A stretch of DNA of 64,000 bases from Trifolium pratense (taxonomy: Eukaryota; Streptophyta; Magnoliopsida; Fabales; Fabaceae): contig NC_060062.1 in assembly GCF_020283565.1 (NCBI RefSeq), positions 53,404,439 through 53,468,438 of the forward strand. The letters are read 5' to 3'. The translations under genes were made by a program, and so were the position numbers. The notes below the pieces were generated by a model. The model searched no databases. It was not told where the DNA came from and was given only the letters and a program-made list of their open reading frames with translations. Positions 10,125-21,072 of this stretch are shown piece by piece (the stretch's first letter is position 1; each line of letters opens with the position of its first letter).

Positions 10125-13058
10125 ACATAATTGTTTCATTTTGTAATTTTCTGTAAATTTCTGTGTGTCAAAATTTATATTTATGAAGATACAATGAAAT
10201 GAAATACATTGAAGTTATAGAGTCTAGGAATATTAACAACTAATCTAGGAAGTTGTATAGTCAAAGAATCTATAAATATTTTCTTAATTATAACTAGCCT
10301 CCTCAAGCTGGAGCATACATGTCATATGCATCAAGCTTATTACAAATATACTAGTATAACTTACCCGTGTTATCGCCCGGGTTAATGTTCTATGAAAAAT
10401 ATAGATCATTTTTTTTCACACATGAAAAATATGGATTATTAAAATTTTAATATTGTGATTTTTTTAATTATTTGTAAAATTAATTTTATATTTAATGTAA
10501 TAGTTTATTTAAATATGATAAAAGATCCAAATTTTGGAGATTTTAAGGAGAAATGGCATAATGGAGAGTGATACTCCACTCCCCGTTCCCAACTCATCTG
10601 TTCATATATTTGTTCTTTTATTTTCATAAAAAAAAATGTCATTATGCAAAAACTAATCTAACGATTAATATATTTGTTCTTAATCGTCATCTCTCTCCTT
10701 TAAACATTTGTTTTCTTCAGGAGTATTTTATCTCATGTCCCCGTGTGAAAAAATTTCACATTTGAGAAGCAAAATGGGACGATTTTAATATTATTTATTT
10801 AAAAGTAATGAACAGTAGAATTGTTTGTCATTTGCTTGACACAAAAAAAAAATTATATAATTTTTTTAAGCATATCTCATTTGTGCAAATTTTAAAAAAT
10901 GTATCTATTTGTTTTTATTTTTATTTGTTTATTTTACAGTGATGTATGGAGAATAAAAATAAAGTAATACATGATATTATTGCTTTTAATTCTTTTTTTA
11001 TATATATAAAATCATTGTTACTTTCTCTGCTTTCAATTGATATCGTATTTTTTATATAATAAAATCTACAAATTTATGTCTCACCCCGTGTAAGTTATTT
11101 TTTGCTTAATACCTCCATGTAGGTTATTTTTTTTATCAATACCCCCATATTTTAATATTTTGTTTGATACAAATCACTATGTATTTTTTTTATTAGAAAA
11201 ATCACGTTAAGGTAAACCATAATTAATAGAATAATAAAATGAAATAGAAAAATAATCTATGAAGTCAATTACTTCATTCCTTTTATATTTCAGACAATGA
11301 CACCTTTTTCTCTACTTGATAAGTATGAAGTTTAAGAATAATTTTTTTTAAGCATATCAATTTCTCAATTCCACATTTTTCCAATTCATTCTATAGTATA
11401 GTCATTCGAGGAGTTTCTATTATTTTATCAGTGTATTTGTTAAATATCACATGAAAAATTAGACAAATAAAAAAATAATGAGTAAAAAAATAGAGTACAA
11501 CATTTATTTATAAATAATAGTAAAAAAAACATTTATAAGCATGATTTAAATCCAATAAAAAGTAATATGAACAACAATTCTTTTTTAATAAGTAAACATA
11601 TGATTAAAAAAAATGACAATAAAATATAAAAAATATAAATAAATACTTAAAACTCTAACATCAATTAATAATACTTAATCCTAATTTGAATAACAAACAA
11701 TGTTGTTCTTCCGTATATGGACCTGGAAATAAAGATTTATAACTCAAAATTAGTACAATTTTCTGATTGTAGAATTAAACTTGAATATTTTATCCACTCA
11801 TCTGTTCCCAATCCAGATGTTATTTATCCCTCGTAGTCATTTTCATCAGTCTCTGCAAGAATCCAAATAGTAAATAAAAGTTACAAAGATAGATGAATAA
11901 TATTTTGGCTTCTTAAAAAGAAGTTTACAATTTCTACAAAAAAAAAAAAGTTTACAAAATATTATTGACTTTAGAGAAGAAAATGATTTCTCTTTTTTAT
12001 GTTGAATCCTCTTATTGTAGCCTAACACAAGTAAACAAAATACCTGCAAAGAAAAACAAATAAAATTTAGATTTCATTCCACTTGAGAGCAACAAAAATT
12101 ATATTGAACAAATAAATAAGAAATAACCAACAATAGCAATAGATTTTTTATTTAAAAAAAAAAAACCAACAATAGCAATAGATAGAAAAAAAAGTAGTGA
12201 TTCTCTCAAAAAAAAAAAAAAGTAGTGAAGGTGAGAAGAGAAGAGAAAATAGAGAAGGAGCGCTGAGACACTCAATGACCCTCACTCTTACATGTTGACC
12301 CGTATATATAGAAACTATAGTAGATTTTTTGTCCTTAATTTTTGAAATTTCCATCCATTTCAGCATTGATTTAATTTAATCAATATATATTCCAAAAATG
12401 AGTTGGTCAATAATCAAAAGTTTCCATACGTAAAATTTCAATTGTATCAAAATATTAATATATAGACATTTGTTCATAAAACCTGATTGAGCAATTTCTA
12501 TAAAAAAAACTCTTGTGGGATATATAAAAAAAAATATTACGTAAAAAAACTCCATTGTTTGGTATATATAAAATTTCATATATAATACTTTAACAAAAAA
12601 AAAATTCATGTATAATATTATGTATTATATATATATTAATGAGATATAATTATTTATATTTGAATTTGAGTTATTTCCTTTTAAAATTATTTTTAATAGG
12701 TGCATTAAATACGATTTATAAACAATAATTGAGAAATGATTGAATTTCCAAATTAGCCAAAGATTCTAAGTAAAATGATATCATCATGTATTAGAGAAAT
12801 TGCAAAGGCCTTCATAGTTAGCCACATAGGAATTGGAGAAATATTAGAATGCCACATAAGACATGGATCAATGAAATGGTGCCACATAGGAATAAAACTA
12901 TGAGAGAGAAACTCCTAAACATATAAATAATAGATTCAACCCGAGGTCCGCTAAGAGACTTAGTAAATATATTAGCCAATTGATCATTTGAACCCACAAA
13001 ATCAGTTATTATTTCTCCGGAAAGAACCTTATCCCTTACAGAGTGACAGTTGATCTCT
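10125..13058 (-). mobile_element. Ty1/Copia remnant split by a Helitron
   Basis: On the minus strand 13058-12935 encodes the RNase H tail HIEINCHSVRDKVLSGE and DFVGSNDQLANIFTKSL. 10350-10301 encodes the polyprotein end, NKLDAYDMYAPA then a stop. Next comes a polypurine-like GCTTGAGGAGG (10308-10298), and 10125-10297 would be LTR remains. The two coding parts join in frame if 10351-12934 is removed. Everything upstream of the RNase H tail is missing. Confidence 0.8.
10351..12934 (-). mobile_element. Non-autonomous Helitron, 2.58 kb
   Basis: Read on the minus strand, the element begins TCTATTATTTATA and ends with a hairpin (ACCCG..CGGGT stem), an 8-base spacer and CTAG. The host bases are A on the 5' side and T on the 3' side, as for Helitron A^T insertion. 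Removing it restores the Copia reading frame exactly (GTTGAA joined to TATATT), which fixes both ends without a target duplication. I found no Rep/helicase sequence; the inside is AT-rich with no gene I recognise. Confidence 0.85.
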
Positions 13059-13668
13059 ATGTGTTAAGTTAGTTACAATGATTCTGTTAATTATGAACTT
13101 CAATATTATCTTTTATCACCATGTTCTGATTGCCCTTTTTCTTATTTATGTTGCTTTTTGCCTAGTAATAAGTTCTAAAAAATGTTCTGTGAGCTTAGAT
13201 CAGTTGACACAAGTAATATATGTAGAGAACGGAATATTGTATTATATATATAGAGAACGGAATTCGAACCTTCAATCATCACAAGTAGAATTTGTAGTCA
13301 CCAGTTACTGACCAAACGTCACAAGATATAAAAGACTCACAACGATACTAACCAAACGTGAAAGAAAAAAAATTATTATTTTCTAGTTATACAACCAAAA
13401 ATTAAATAAATAAATATACTATACGCAAATACTGAAATTAAAGTTCCATTGGAAAATATATAGTCTAATACCTTTTTTGCTAAATAAACAATAATAGTAT
13501 TCCTTCCTAATATAAAATAAAAAAAAATGCAAAACTAATAGAGTTGATGAAGCATGATTAAGGGATCATTCATAAAACATATTTGATAAGGTAACATAGG
13601 GATTATTAGATGTTAGCAAGGTAAGATGGATTTTTTGCGGTGGCGATTTGAGAATTTTGAGACGTATA
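13059..13668 (+). repeat. Intergenic stretch with a SINE-like remnant (13189-13300)
   Basis: GTGAGCTTAGATCAGTTG at 13189 and ATTCGAACC near 13262 are the box A and box B positions of a tRNA-derived SINE. The piece parallels the better copy at 30934-31066. It contains an internal duplication of TATATATAGAGAACGGAAT-like sequence. The rest is AT-rich with no gene seen. Confidence 0.45.
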
Positions 13669-14523
13669 TTAGGTTGAGATAATTGAGCTCTTCATAGATT
13701 TCTCTATTTCCATGTTCTCATCATAGATAATTTGTCGTTTACGACATCGCTCTGTGCAGTAACCATTGCTCCTGAAAAAGAAAAAAACATTAAAAAATAA
13801 ATTAGAAGGGGGTTTTAAATATTTTGGAATTAGATTCTAAGGTTAAAAATTTAGTCCTTGAATTGAGCTCTAATTATTTTACATTATATTTTTAGCAATT
13901 GAACCTCTAATTATTTGAAAATATTATACTTTTATCAAATGAAGCACAAAAAATTCAAAACTTAGGCATCAAATTTTAACTAAATTATTAGGTCATGTGT
14001 TGGTTATTTGTTTTCACATCAAGTCATCAACAACATAATATTCACTCACCTTCGTAAATAAAATAATGTAAATTGAACTCACGCCAGTGTAAAATAAGAA
14101 TTGAACTTTTACTGTACATTCATTAGATAATGTAATCACTAAATTAAAAAACATCGACTAGAATTGGGTAATAAAGTTCATAATAATTAATTCACCAAAA
14201 AAAAAAAGAGTTCATAATAATCAAATTAAAAGGTGCCTAGAAGGAATTGCGAAAAATAAAATTGTAGGATGTTGCGAATTCAAATAAGAATAAAGAGAAG
14301 GAACAAATAACAATTGCAATCAACAAATAAATCGCTCAAAGAATATAATAGTTCTAACCAAATAGAAATCAATAAGTAGCTCGTACCTGTACATGTATAT
14401 GGTTGTACCATGTATGTTACTTTTACATGCAAAACAAACACTTAAATCATGTGTACTCACATTCAAACTATATGTCAATTTCAATTCACCACTACCAACT
14501 CTTTGTTCAACCTTTGAGGTCAT
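13669..14523 (-). CDS. FCS-like zinc finger (FLZ) protein, small and divergent
   Basis: FLZ (DUF581) proteins are plant adaptors that bind SnRK1 kinase through a C-x2-C/C-x3-C finger. Exon 1 14523-14387 and exon 2 13771-13669 join in frame (CAG/GT donor, CAG acceptor) to encode 79 residues. The finger reads CFACKSNIHGTTIYMYR in exon 1 and YCTERCRKRQIIYDE in exon 2; the usual FCS is changed to YCT. The short C-terminal tail ends at TAA (13669-13671). The frame is open upstream of the ATG at 14523 as far as 14617, and a stretch reading LFWKRPRH resembles the MLxKRPRP start of FLZ proteins, but its first codon is TTG. Either translation starts at 14523, an upstream exon supplies the ATG, or the start has been lost. 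Confidence 0.65.
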
Positions 14524-14619
14524 ATTTGACGAACTTATTATTTCTTTTTCAGAATGACGAGGTCTCTTCCAAAACAAGAATTCTACTTGTGTTGTTTTGT
14601 CTTGCCTAGTGCCTGCTTA

Positions 14620-15615
14620 ATTGTCTTACCATATTATATATATTTTTGACAAACATCTTGCCATATTCATAAAGAAAATATTGTAAAAGGATTATGTTAA
14701 AAAATATTCAAATATATACATTTTTTTTTTTTGATAAGCATTCAAATATATATCTAATAATAGAAGTAATATTTTATAGAGAATCTGAGAAATATTTTTC
14801 AAATCTCTATTATATATATTACGAAATTTCCACGGAGTTTTCGGGCATTCTCGATAGAATTGCTTAGGTGGCATATTCAATTGAATCTTATCTAACCTAT
14901 TGAAAGAAAGAAAAAAAAACTTCAATTAGATAGGTTGTTTATGTGGCATTCAATTGAATCTTCTCTAACCAGTCATTACAAAAAAAAAAACAAATCTTCA
15001 ATAAATATATTTGAATTAATTAAACCAAATTTCATCATAGAATTTTAAACCAAATTTCATTAAATCAAATTACTCAAATAATACTTAAAACAAAATACAT
15101 AATATTATTTTAAAAGAAAATTATTAGTGTTATATTCTTTAATAAAGATATTTAAATCAATTAATTAATTTTTTTTTTGTGTGAATGGGAACGTATAAAG
15201 CCTATTTCGTAATCAATAGTGCTAAATGGTACGACTAAAAATTTCGTGCAAATCACGCGAATGGCATATAAGTGCCTATTTAAGTAACAAAGAAGTTAAC
15301 CAGACAAAACGGGTAGCATGAATCAACTTCTTTCCTAAATATAATAATATGCATCTCAACCTCAACAGGTGAGAAGACATTACTTGTATTCACACGACCC
15401 ACATCATTATTGTTAAAAAATTTAGAAAATATGAAAACCAATACAGTGCTTTATTTACCACAGGTTCATTGTTTATACACATACTCTAGCTTATGGGAAA
15501 GTGTGAAGTATCTAGGGAAATATTGTAAACAGAACAATTGTTATCTTAAATACTGAAGAAAAAATTATGTCTTGAAAAATTAAAATGACACTTAATATTT
15601 GGGTTACCATGATAT
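14620..15615. other. AT-rich intergenic region
   Basis: No gene seen. A local direct repeat around 14867-14965 (TTCAATTGAATCTT, twice) and AT-rich low-complexity DNA are the only structure I noted. Confidence 0.4.
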
Positions 15616-15619
15616 AGGT

Positions 15620-15790
15620 ACGAAGTTTTCACCACTGTTTAGTAGTGACTAATCTTCGTTGGGGAACTTGTTGGGCACACAAGGCGGGTTCTCCCCTTCC
15701 AACTGACTTTTCTCCATACACGAGTAGAGTAGGGGATCGAACCTGTGAACACGTGCTTGAGGGGACCAACACCCTTACCACTTGCTTAAA
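15620..15790 (-). mobile_element. tRNA-derived SINE-like element
   Basis: Read on the minus strand, AGTGGTAAGGGTGTTGG resembles box A and GGTTCGATCCCC is a near-perfect box B, about 40 bp apart. The element continues into a GC-richer body. It is more GC-rich than its surroundings and has no long ORF. Ends and target duplication were not resolved. Confidence 0.5.
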
Positions 15791-15928
15791 ATGACACTTA
15801 ATATGAAATCTTTTCATTTACTAAAGTGACTATTAATATATACAATGGCGGGTATTTGATTAAATTTTATTTTGAAAATAAAAATATGGCGGAAACAAAC
15901 CAACTGAAAAATAATGGATACTAATACT

Positions 15929-16589
15929 TCACCGGGAAAAAAACATACTATTGATAACATCAGAAGCAGTTTTCTCCATCCAGCCAAGTAAAGGTACATT
16001 TGAACGAATGTGGTCTGCAGAGGCTCTCTCGTCCAAAGAATGAATAGAAACAGGATCACCCAATTTCATTCTTTCAAAAAACTTCAGATCCTCAACGTTG
16101 ATGCTATTGAGTCTGCCACCAAGTGAATCTTCATATGCATTAAGTTTTCCATGATGCAGATCTTCTTCACCAAAGGTCAATAAAAATAACATTTCAGCTG
16201 CTTTGCCACTGTGTCCGGAAGAAGTCAGCTGATGCTTCTCATCACTCCCAATCTTGTAACAACTTAATTCAAAATGGAGCAAGGTTTTACTACTGATAAC
16301 CAATGAATTAAATTCCATCCCCAGAATGGAAGTAATTGCCTCAAGCTGTGCAATATACCATAGCCGTACAAGACTTTGTAATTCCTTTTGATTTTGAGAT
16401 TGGTTTGCAATCTCTTCCTCTTCTCTGTAACTGGATTCATCAGAAAGAGCCGCAACAAGTTCACTGTGCATTGACCAATTTATGGTATCCAAAAAGGCAC
16501 CTGAAGTGGCTTTCCCATGCAATTTTTCATCAGTGTGATTCCTGTGGCTGTGAAAATCATCTAGACCATCTTTCTCAACAGCATTCTCC
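15929..16589 (-). CDS. Unrecognised coding fragment, probably a last exon
   Basis: An open frame of about 220 codons ends at the stop at 15929-15931. I do not recognise the family. It is hydrophilic, with an acidic stretch (SSYREEEEIANQSQ), an amphipathic part (SLVRLWYIAQLEAITSILGME) and a C-terminus LLGWMEKTASDVINSMF. No membrane helix or signal peptide is evident. There is no in-frame ATG at the left end: the frame runs back past GTAAGGCAG to a TGA near 16657. CAG at 16592-16590 preceded by a pyrimidine-rich stretch could be an acceptor, so this may be the terminal exon of a gene whose upstream part I cannot find, or a displaced fragment. Length and composition suggest a true protein origin. 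Confidence 0.45.
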
Positions 16590-16639
16590 TGCCTTACCAC
16601 CAGTTTGAATCGACAAGGACAAAGAGAAATGAAGGGATG

Positions 16640-18033
16640 GTTTTTTCCAAAATAATATCACATGTGATAGAGACCAAGTATGAGTGATTAGTGACTGAGA
16701 TAAGGAGCTGAGTTGGCTTGTAATAAAGAGTATAATGAGATTATTATTAAAAAAAAAAAAAAAAGTATAATGAGGTTTTATGAGTAATTAGTAAGAATAA
16801 AAAAATTTTAGAAAAAAAATAAATCCACCCACATTAGGATTACTCGTTAATGGTTGATCAAGTTTGTGAGAAACGATCCATAAGTAACTTTCTAACGAAC
16901 GTCACTAGCTATAATTTATTATTTCAGTGTTTTCTTGCTTATTCAGCATTTCCTCCCTTTTAAATTATAACAGAACAACATTAGCTAATTAAATACGGTT
17001 GTATTATAGAAGATCATCATGGGCTGCTGGATTAAAGAGAGTATTATTATGAGAATCAAACGGCAAAATGGAAGGAAACAGAGAGACGTCAAGGAAGACA
17101 ACACCAAAAGAATACAACAAATTTGAAAATTAATAAAGATACGGGTTATTCTTTTTTCTATATTAAAAAAAGATCAAATTCATTTTTCATTGGAAAACAA
17201 AGGGTTAATATAATGTAGAACATGATAAAAATCTAGGTTGCTAATCATAAACAGAACTGCTCCTTCATACTTCCATTTTTCACACCTTAAATCAATCTTG
17301 ACTATTCGTATAACTCACATTCACGGTAAAACTAACACTTGAAAAATTTTACAATACCGGAAGATATCTTCAAGTAGAATATGCACTGTTAGAAGATATC
17401 TTCCCAATGGGAAATGGATTCCCTGCAGTCAGTTTTTGACGGCAGATTAATCTTAGCCATCCAAATTTATTAAAATATATTATTTATTTGATCAAAATTA
17501 AATCTAAGGGCTCCCTTGCAGTGACTGCATGACTGCAGCATGCTTTGACTGCATGGGATCCAGGTCCCTTCCAATGAGATGGGGGGATTCTAAATAATTC
17601 AGAGGAAGTCTAAACAATTCAGGGGAAGATATCTTCCTGTTTGAGGTGTTAAGTCCAAATGGTTAATAATTGTATAAATGTGTTTGTTTCTATACTATTT
17701 GTGTAAAAAATAAAATCACTCTGCCTCTAAAAAAAATCATTCATTTTGAAATCTTCCAGAAGCTATATTTTACTGTGTGTATTCTACTTATGATTGCTAG
17801 CCTCCATTGAAAGTGGCATTCTCAGTTAAACCAACTAGAATAAAAGGTGTGATGAAGAAGAAAATCAGCACTAGGCATTGACTTGCTATTTTGAGTCAAA
17901 AAAAAAAAGATTAAAAAAGGGTAGTGACTTACTGAGAGCAACTAAAACTTTCAAGAATTAAAGAAATGATATCACAATGTATTTAGACATACATCATATC
18001 CAAATAACGCACTCCTAACATATTCTTTACCAG
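16640..18033. other. Intergenic region with palindromic repeat pieces
   Basis: No gene seen. GAAGATATCTTC-type palindromes occur at about 17360, 17393 and 17625. Between them are GACTGCA-rich words (17410-17555), suggesting a small fold-back element around 17360-17640 whose exact ends I could not fix. The rest is AT-rich. Confidence 0.35.
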
Positions 18034-18216
18034 TACTCTCTTCAGTTTTTAATATAAAAGAAAATTGTTTTTTAAATTTATGGAATGATCGATGTATCTA
18101 GTCCATTTTCTAGATCAAATATGAAATATATCAATCATTCTATGAATTTAAAATTAAACATTTTTTGTGATAAAAAAAAAAGTAAACATTTTCTTATATT
18201 AAGGGCCGGAAGGAGT
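18034..18216. mobile_element. Stowaway-like MITE
   Basis: The ends TACTCTCTTCAG and CCGGAAGGAGTA are the Tc1/mariner Stowaway type (CTCCCTCC-like) with TA at the borders. The arms are AT-rich and complementary (ATATAAAAGAAAATT against the right arm). Size 183 bp. Confidence 0.65.
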
Positions 18217-18795
18217 AATCATGTTTTGTTCATAACAAGCTTCATGATGAAAATATTCCACTTTCGTTGACTTCTATCTAAGTGATGAGGCAAACACATT
18301 ATAACACATTTTAATTTGAATTCTTACTTTTGATCATTTTAACAGCAATTGAATGGCTGAAGTCATTGTAATATACTGTATATATATTCTAAGTGCCAAT
18401 GGAGCAACTTTTTTCGCCCCACATTTCTAAAAACTCATATTTTCGAAAATGCACTTCTGGGTGTATATTTTGTTCGAAAGTGTACTTCTAGACGATGTAA
18501 ATGTTAAAAATTTTCAAATATATACCTCTAAACTCCAGAGTGATATTACGGGTGTGAAAAATTCCTCCCTATGCTAAGTGGCTAATTGACTTGACTTGAC
18601 TAAACTATGACAACAAAGTAATGGTAAAATTCAATTCCAAGTGTTTGTGTCTAGTCATTTAACCCATTACCAATATTTGCACCATTACATAATTTTCATA
18701 CATGTCATCAAGGAACAAAAATAAAGCAAGGAAGAAGGAAAGCATAAATATAAATACCAAATGAAACAATCTCCAAAAGATGAAGTAGAATTATC
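18217..18795. other. Intergenic region 3' of NOP10
   Basis: No gene recognised. 18420-18560 holds a repeat-like stretch with similar phrases (GCACTTCTGGGTGTATATTT, GTACTTCTAGACGATG). The last 100 bp is probably NOP10 3' UTR. Confidence 0.35.
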
Positions 18796-20491
18796 TCAGT
18801 ACTTCCTAGGTGGCTTCTGAGTTGGCAAAAGACCGAACCGCTTCTTCAGAAGAATCCTTTGTCTTGAGAATTTATCGTCAGGTGAAAAGCGTGCTGCATA
18901 TAAACCAAAAATAATGTAGGCATATAAATGACCCAAAATCAGTGAAGTAAAGGTGCTAATAGAAAAAAACACTTGATGCATTTGAATAGTAACTATCTGT
19001 AACCATAGATATCACTTGATGAATTTTAAAACTATTGTGCAAATAGACCAAATTCGAAATTACGATTGTGTTTGTGGTTACGCTGCAAACTTTTATATTA
19101 TGAAAAATGTAGTCAAGGTGGCTACAATTGTAGTTGCCGACCACAATTTAGAACTATGTCAAATACATTAAAGTGTTTAATTCCAATTGATAGAGCCTAT
19201 TCTCTTGCTCTATGTACAATTAGTTGGTTCCTTTCGCATGCAAGTTAACACGAGCACTCAAAACTAAACCAGTAAGCTGTTAGTGAAACAGGGCAACTTC
19301 ACTCACAATTGCTTAGACAAAAGCACAACTTGTTATGGGACAACCCAATTCCTTTTCAAGATATACTAAGTGTATGTTTGGAAAAGTCAGAAAACAAGGT
19401 TATACTTATACATAACACTTCATTTTCCTGAATTTACCTGGGTGAGCCGACTCTGTTGCCAAACCCAGTGGTGATTCCTTCTGAAAACAAAGTATTATAA
19501 GCATCAGTAACATAATTAGTGACACCTAAACTTCTAAATCTTTTTTGTCTACTAATATATCGATATATCTATGAATTATTTCCCTATATCTTATCTATAC
19601 AAGAAAAAAATATACAATGGAATTCCAAAACAGTAATGATAAAGCATTTTCTTTTCAATTTTCTTGGGACAGAATGTGATCATAAAGCAGTAGCTAAAAC
19701 AAAATGGGAAGAACAAAAACAAATGCAGACTCTGAAACCACACTAAATATGAATATGGTTGCGATTTATCTATGAAGATAGGAAAAAGAAATGGGCACCG
19801 AACACAACACTAACAGGTAAACACTGGTAATAATTTCATAAAATGTAAGTAATTGAATGTAATTACATGTGCCGGTGTTAGATGCCAAATATGTCCTAGA
19901 AATCAAACACGCCTTGAATTTAAAGTGTATGATGCTACATAAGTTATTACAATAAATTAACAATTTAAAATATAATGCAACATATCAGTACATAAGCCAA
20001 CTTTAAAACTACACCTAAGGCCTGTTTGGATTGACTAGTTTCAGTTTATCTACTGACATAAGTTGTGTAAGGTTGTTTGGGAGAACATATGAAAACAGCT
20101 TATGACATGTTTATGTTTATAAGTTGTTTTCAGCTTATTTTCATAATTTCTCCAAGATAGCTTATGAAAACAATCTTATAGCTATACAAACAAAAAAAAA
20201 TTAACTTTATTTTATCTTTTGCTATAGAAATGGGTAATGCATAAGTGTTTAAGCTGCAAATAAATTATTTAACCAAACAGGGCCTTAATCACATTTTCGC
20301 TTATTAGCATGTGTAAATAAGCTCTTTGAACATGTCATAATCTCTCATGAACTAGCATATGGCTATTACAAATGAAAACTTAATCTTTAAATGAAGAAAA
20401 ACATAACATGATGTTTAGTTCAATGAAGATCCATTACCTTGGTAGTGTAAACTTTATCACCATTATCATTTATGTAAAACTGAAGATACAT
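18796..20491 (-). CDS. NOP10: H/ACA snoRNP subunit NOP10
   Basis: Small core protein of the H/ACA ribonucleoprotein that pseudouridylates rRNA and spliceosomal RNA with dyskerin (NAP57/CBF5), GAR1 and NHP2 in the nucleolus. Three coding exons: 20491-20438 ([18 protein letters not shown]), 19480-19438 ([14 protein letters not shown]) and 18893-18796 ([20 protein letters not shown], then [12 protein letters not shown]). They total 195 nt, or 64 residues, exactly the Arabidopsis length. The phases join cleanly with GT..AG borders. TTTCAG directly before the 5' leader suggests a further 5' UTR intron. Intron 1 (957 bp) carries a Tourist-like MITE. No damage is seen; identification is near certain from the whole sequence. 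Confidence 0.97.
20019..20284. mobile_element. Tourist/PIF-like MITE in NOP10 intron 1
   Basis: The termini GGCCTGTTTGG and CCAAACAGGGCC are inverted copies, bordered by TAA on the left and TTAA on the right, fitting a 3-bp TAA/TTA duplication. Size 266 bp, no ORF. Confidence 0.65.
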
Positions 20492-20894
20492 TGTTGCTGA
20501 AATATGACTCAAATAAGATTATGAACCCTAAAACCCTGCAATGGAAATTATAATTATGTTAGGAAAATTCGGCTACAATAACAAAATGAATTGAAAGGTT
20601 CTGTGACTCACCGGTGAAAATGCTATCTTTCTTTCAAACAGCAATACGGAAATAATGCTTCTTTGAACTTCGACTGATCTTTTTGAGTCTTGAAATCTAG
20701 AATCTTAAACCCTAGAATAGGGACCAGGATTTCCTACAGTTGCATATTCACACAGTTATATGCAGTTTTTAATCTCATCCGTTAAATTTGGATCGGACAT
20801 TCGGACGGCTTAGATTAAAAAATCTGTTTTCATAGTTAAATCAATCTCGGCCATTAAAAAACAGTGTGTTTGCTTTTACTTTCAAATTGAACTC

Positions 20895-21072
20895 TGTTAT
20901 AAACTAATGTAAATAAGAACAATAGTATAGATGAAGAAGAGAGAAAAGAATAGTGTATGTTATTCACCATTAGGATTAGGGTTACAATATAGTGATACAT
21001 AGTATCTATATATAGGTAAAAATATTGGGCCAATTACATGGGCCAGGACATCCACTAATAATATTCATAACA
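20895..21072 (-). repeat. Left LTR (3' LTR of the element)
   Basis: Starts TGTTATAAACTAATG and ends ATTCATAACA. It is adjacent to the polypurine tract at 21073-21081. Confidence 0.92.

Noticed and set aside
12148..12609. Short minus-strand frames inside the Helitron, considered as captured genes
   Set aside because: Phe/Ile/Lys-rich translations of AT-rich DNA with no recognisable motif or splice structure.
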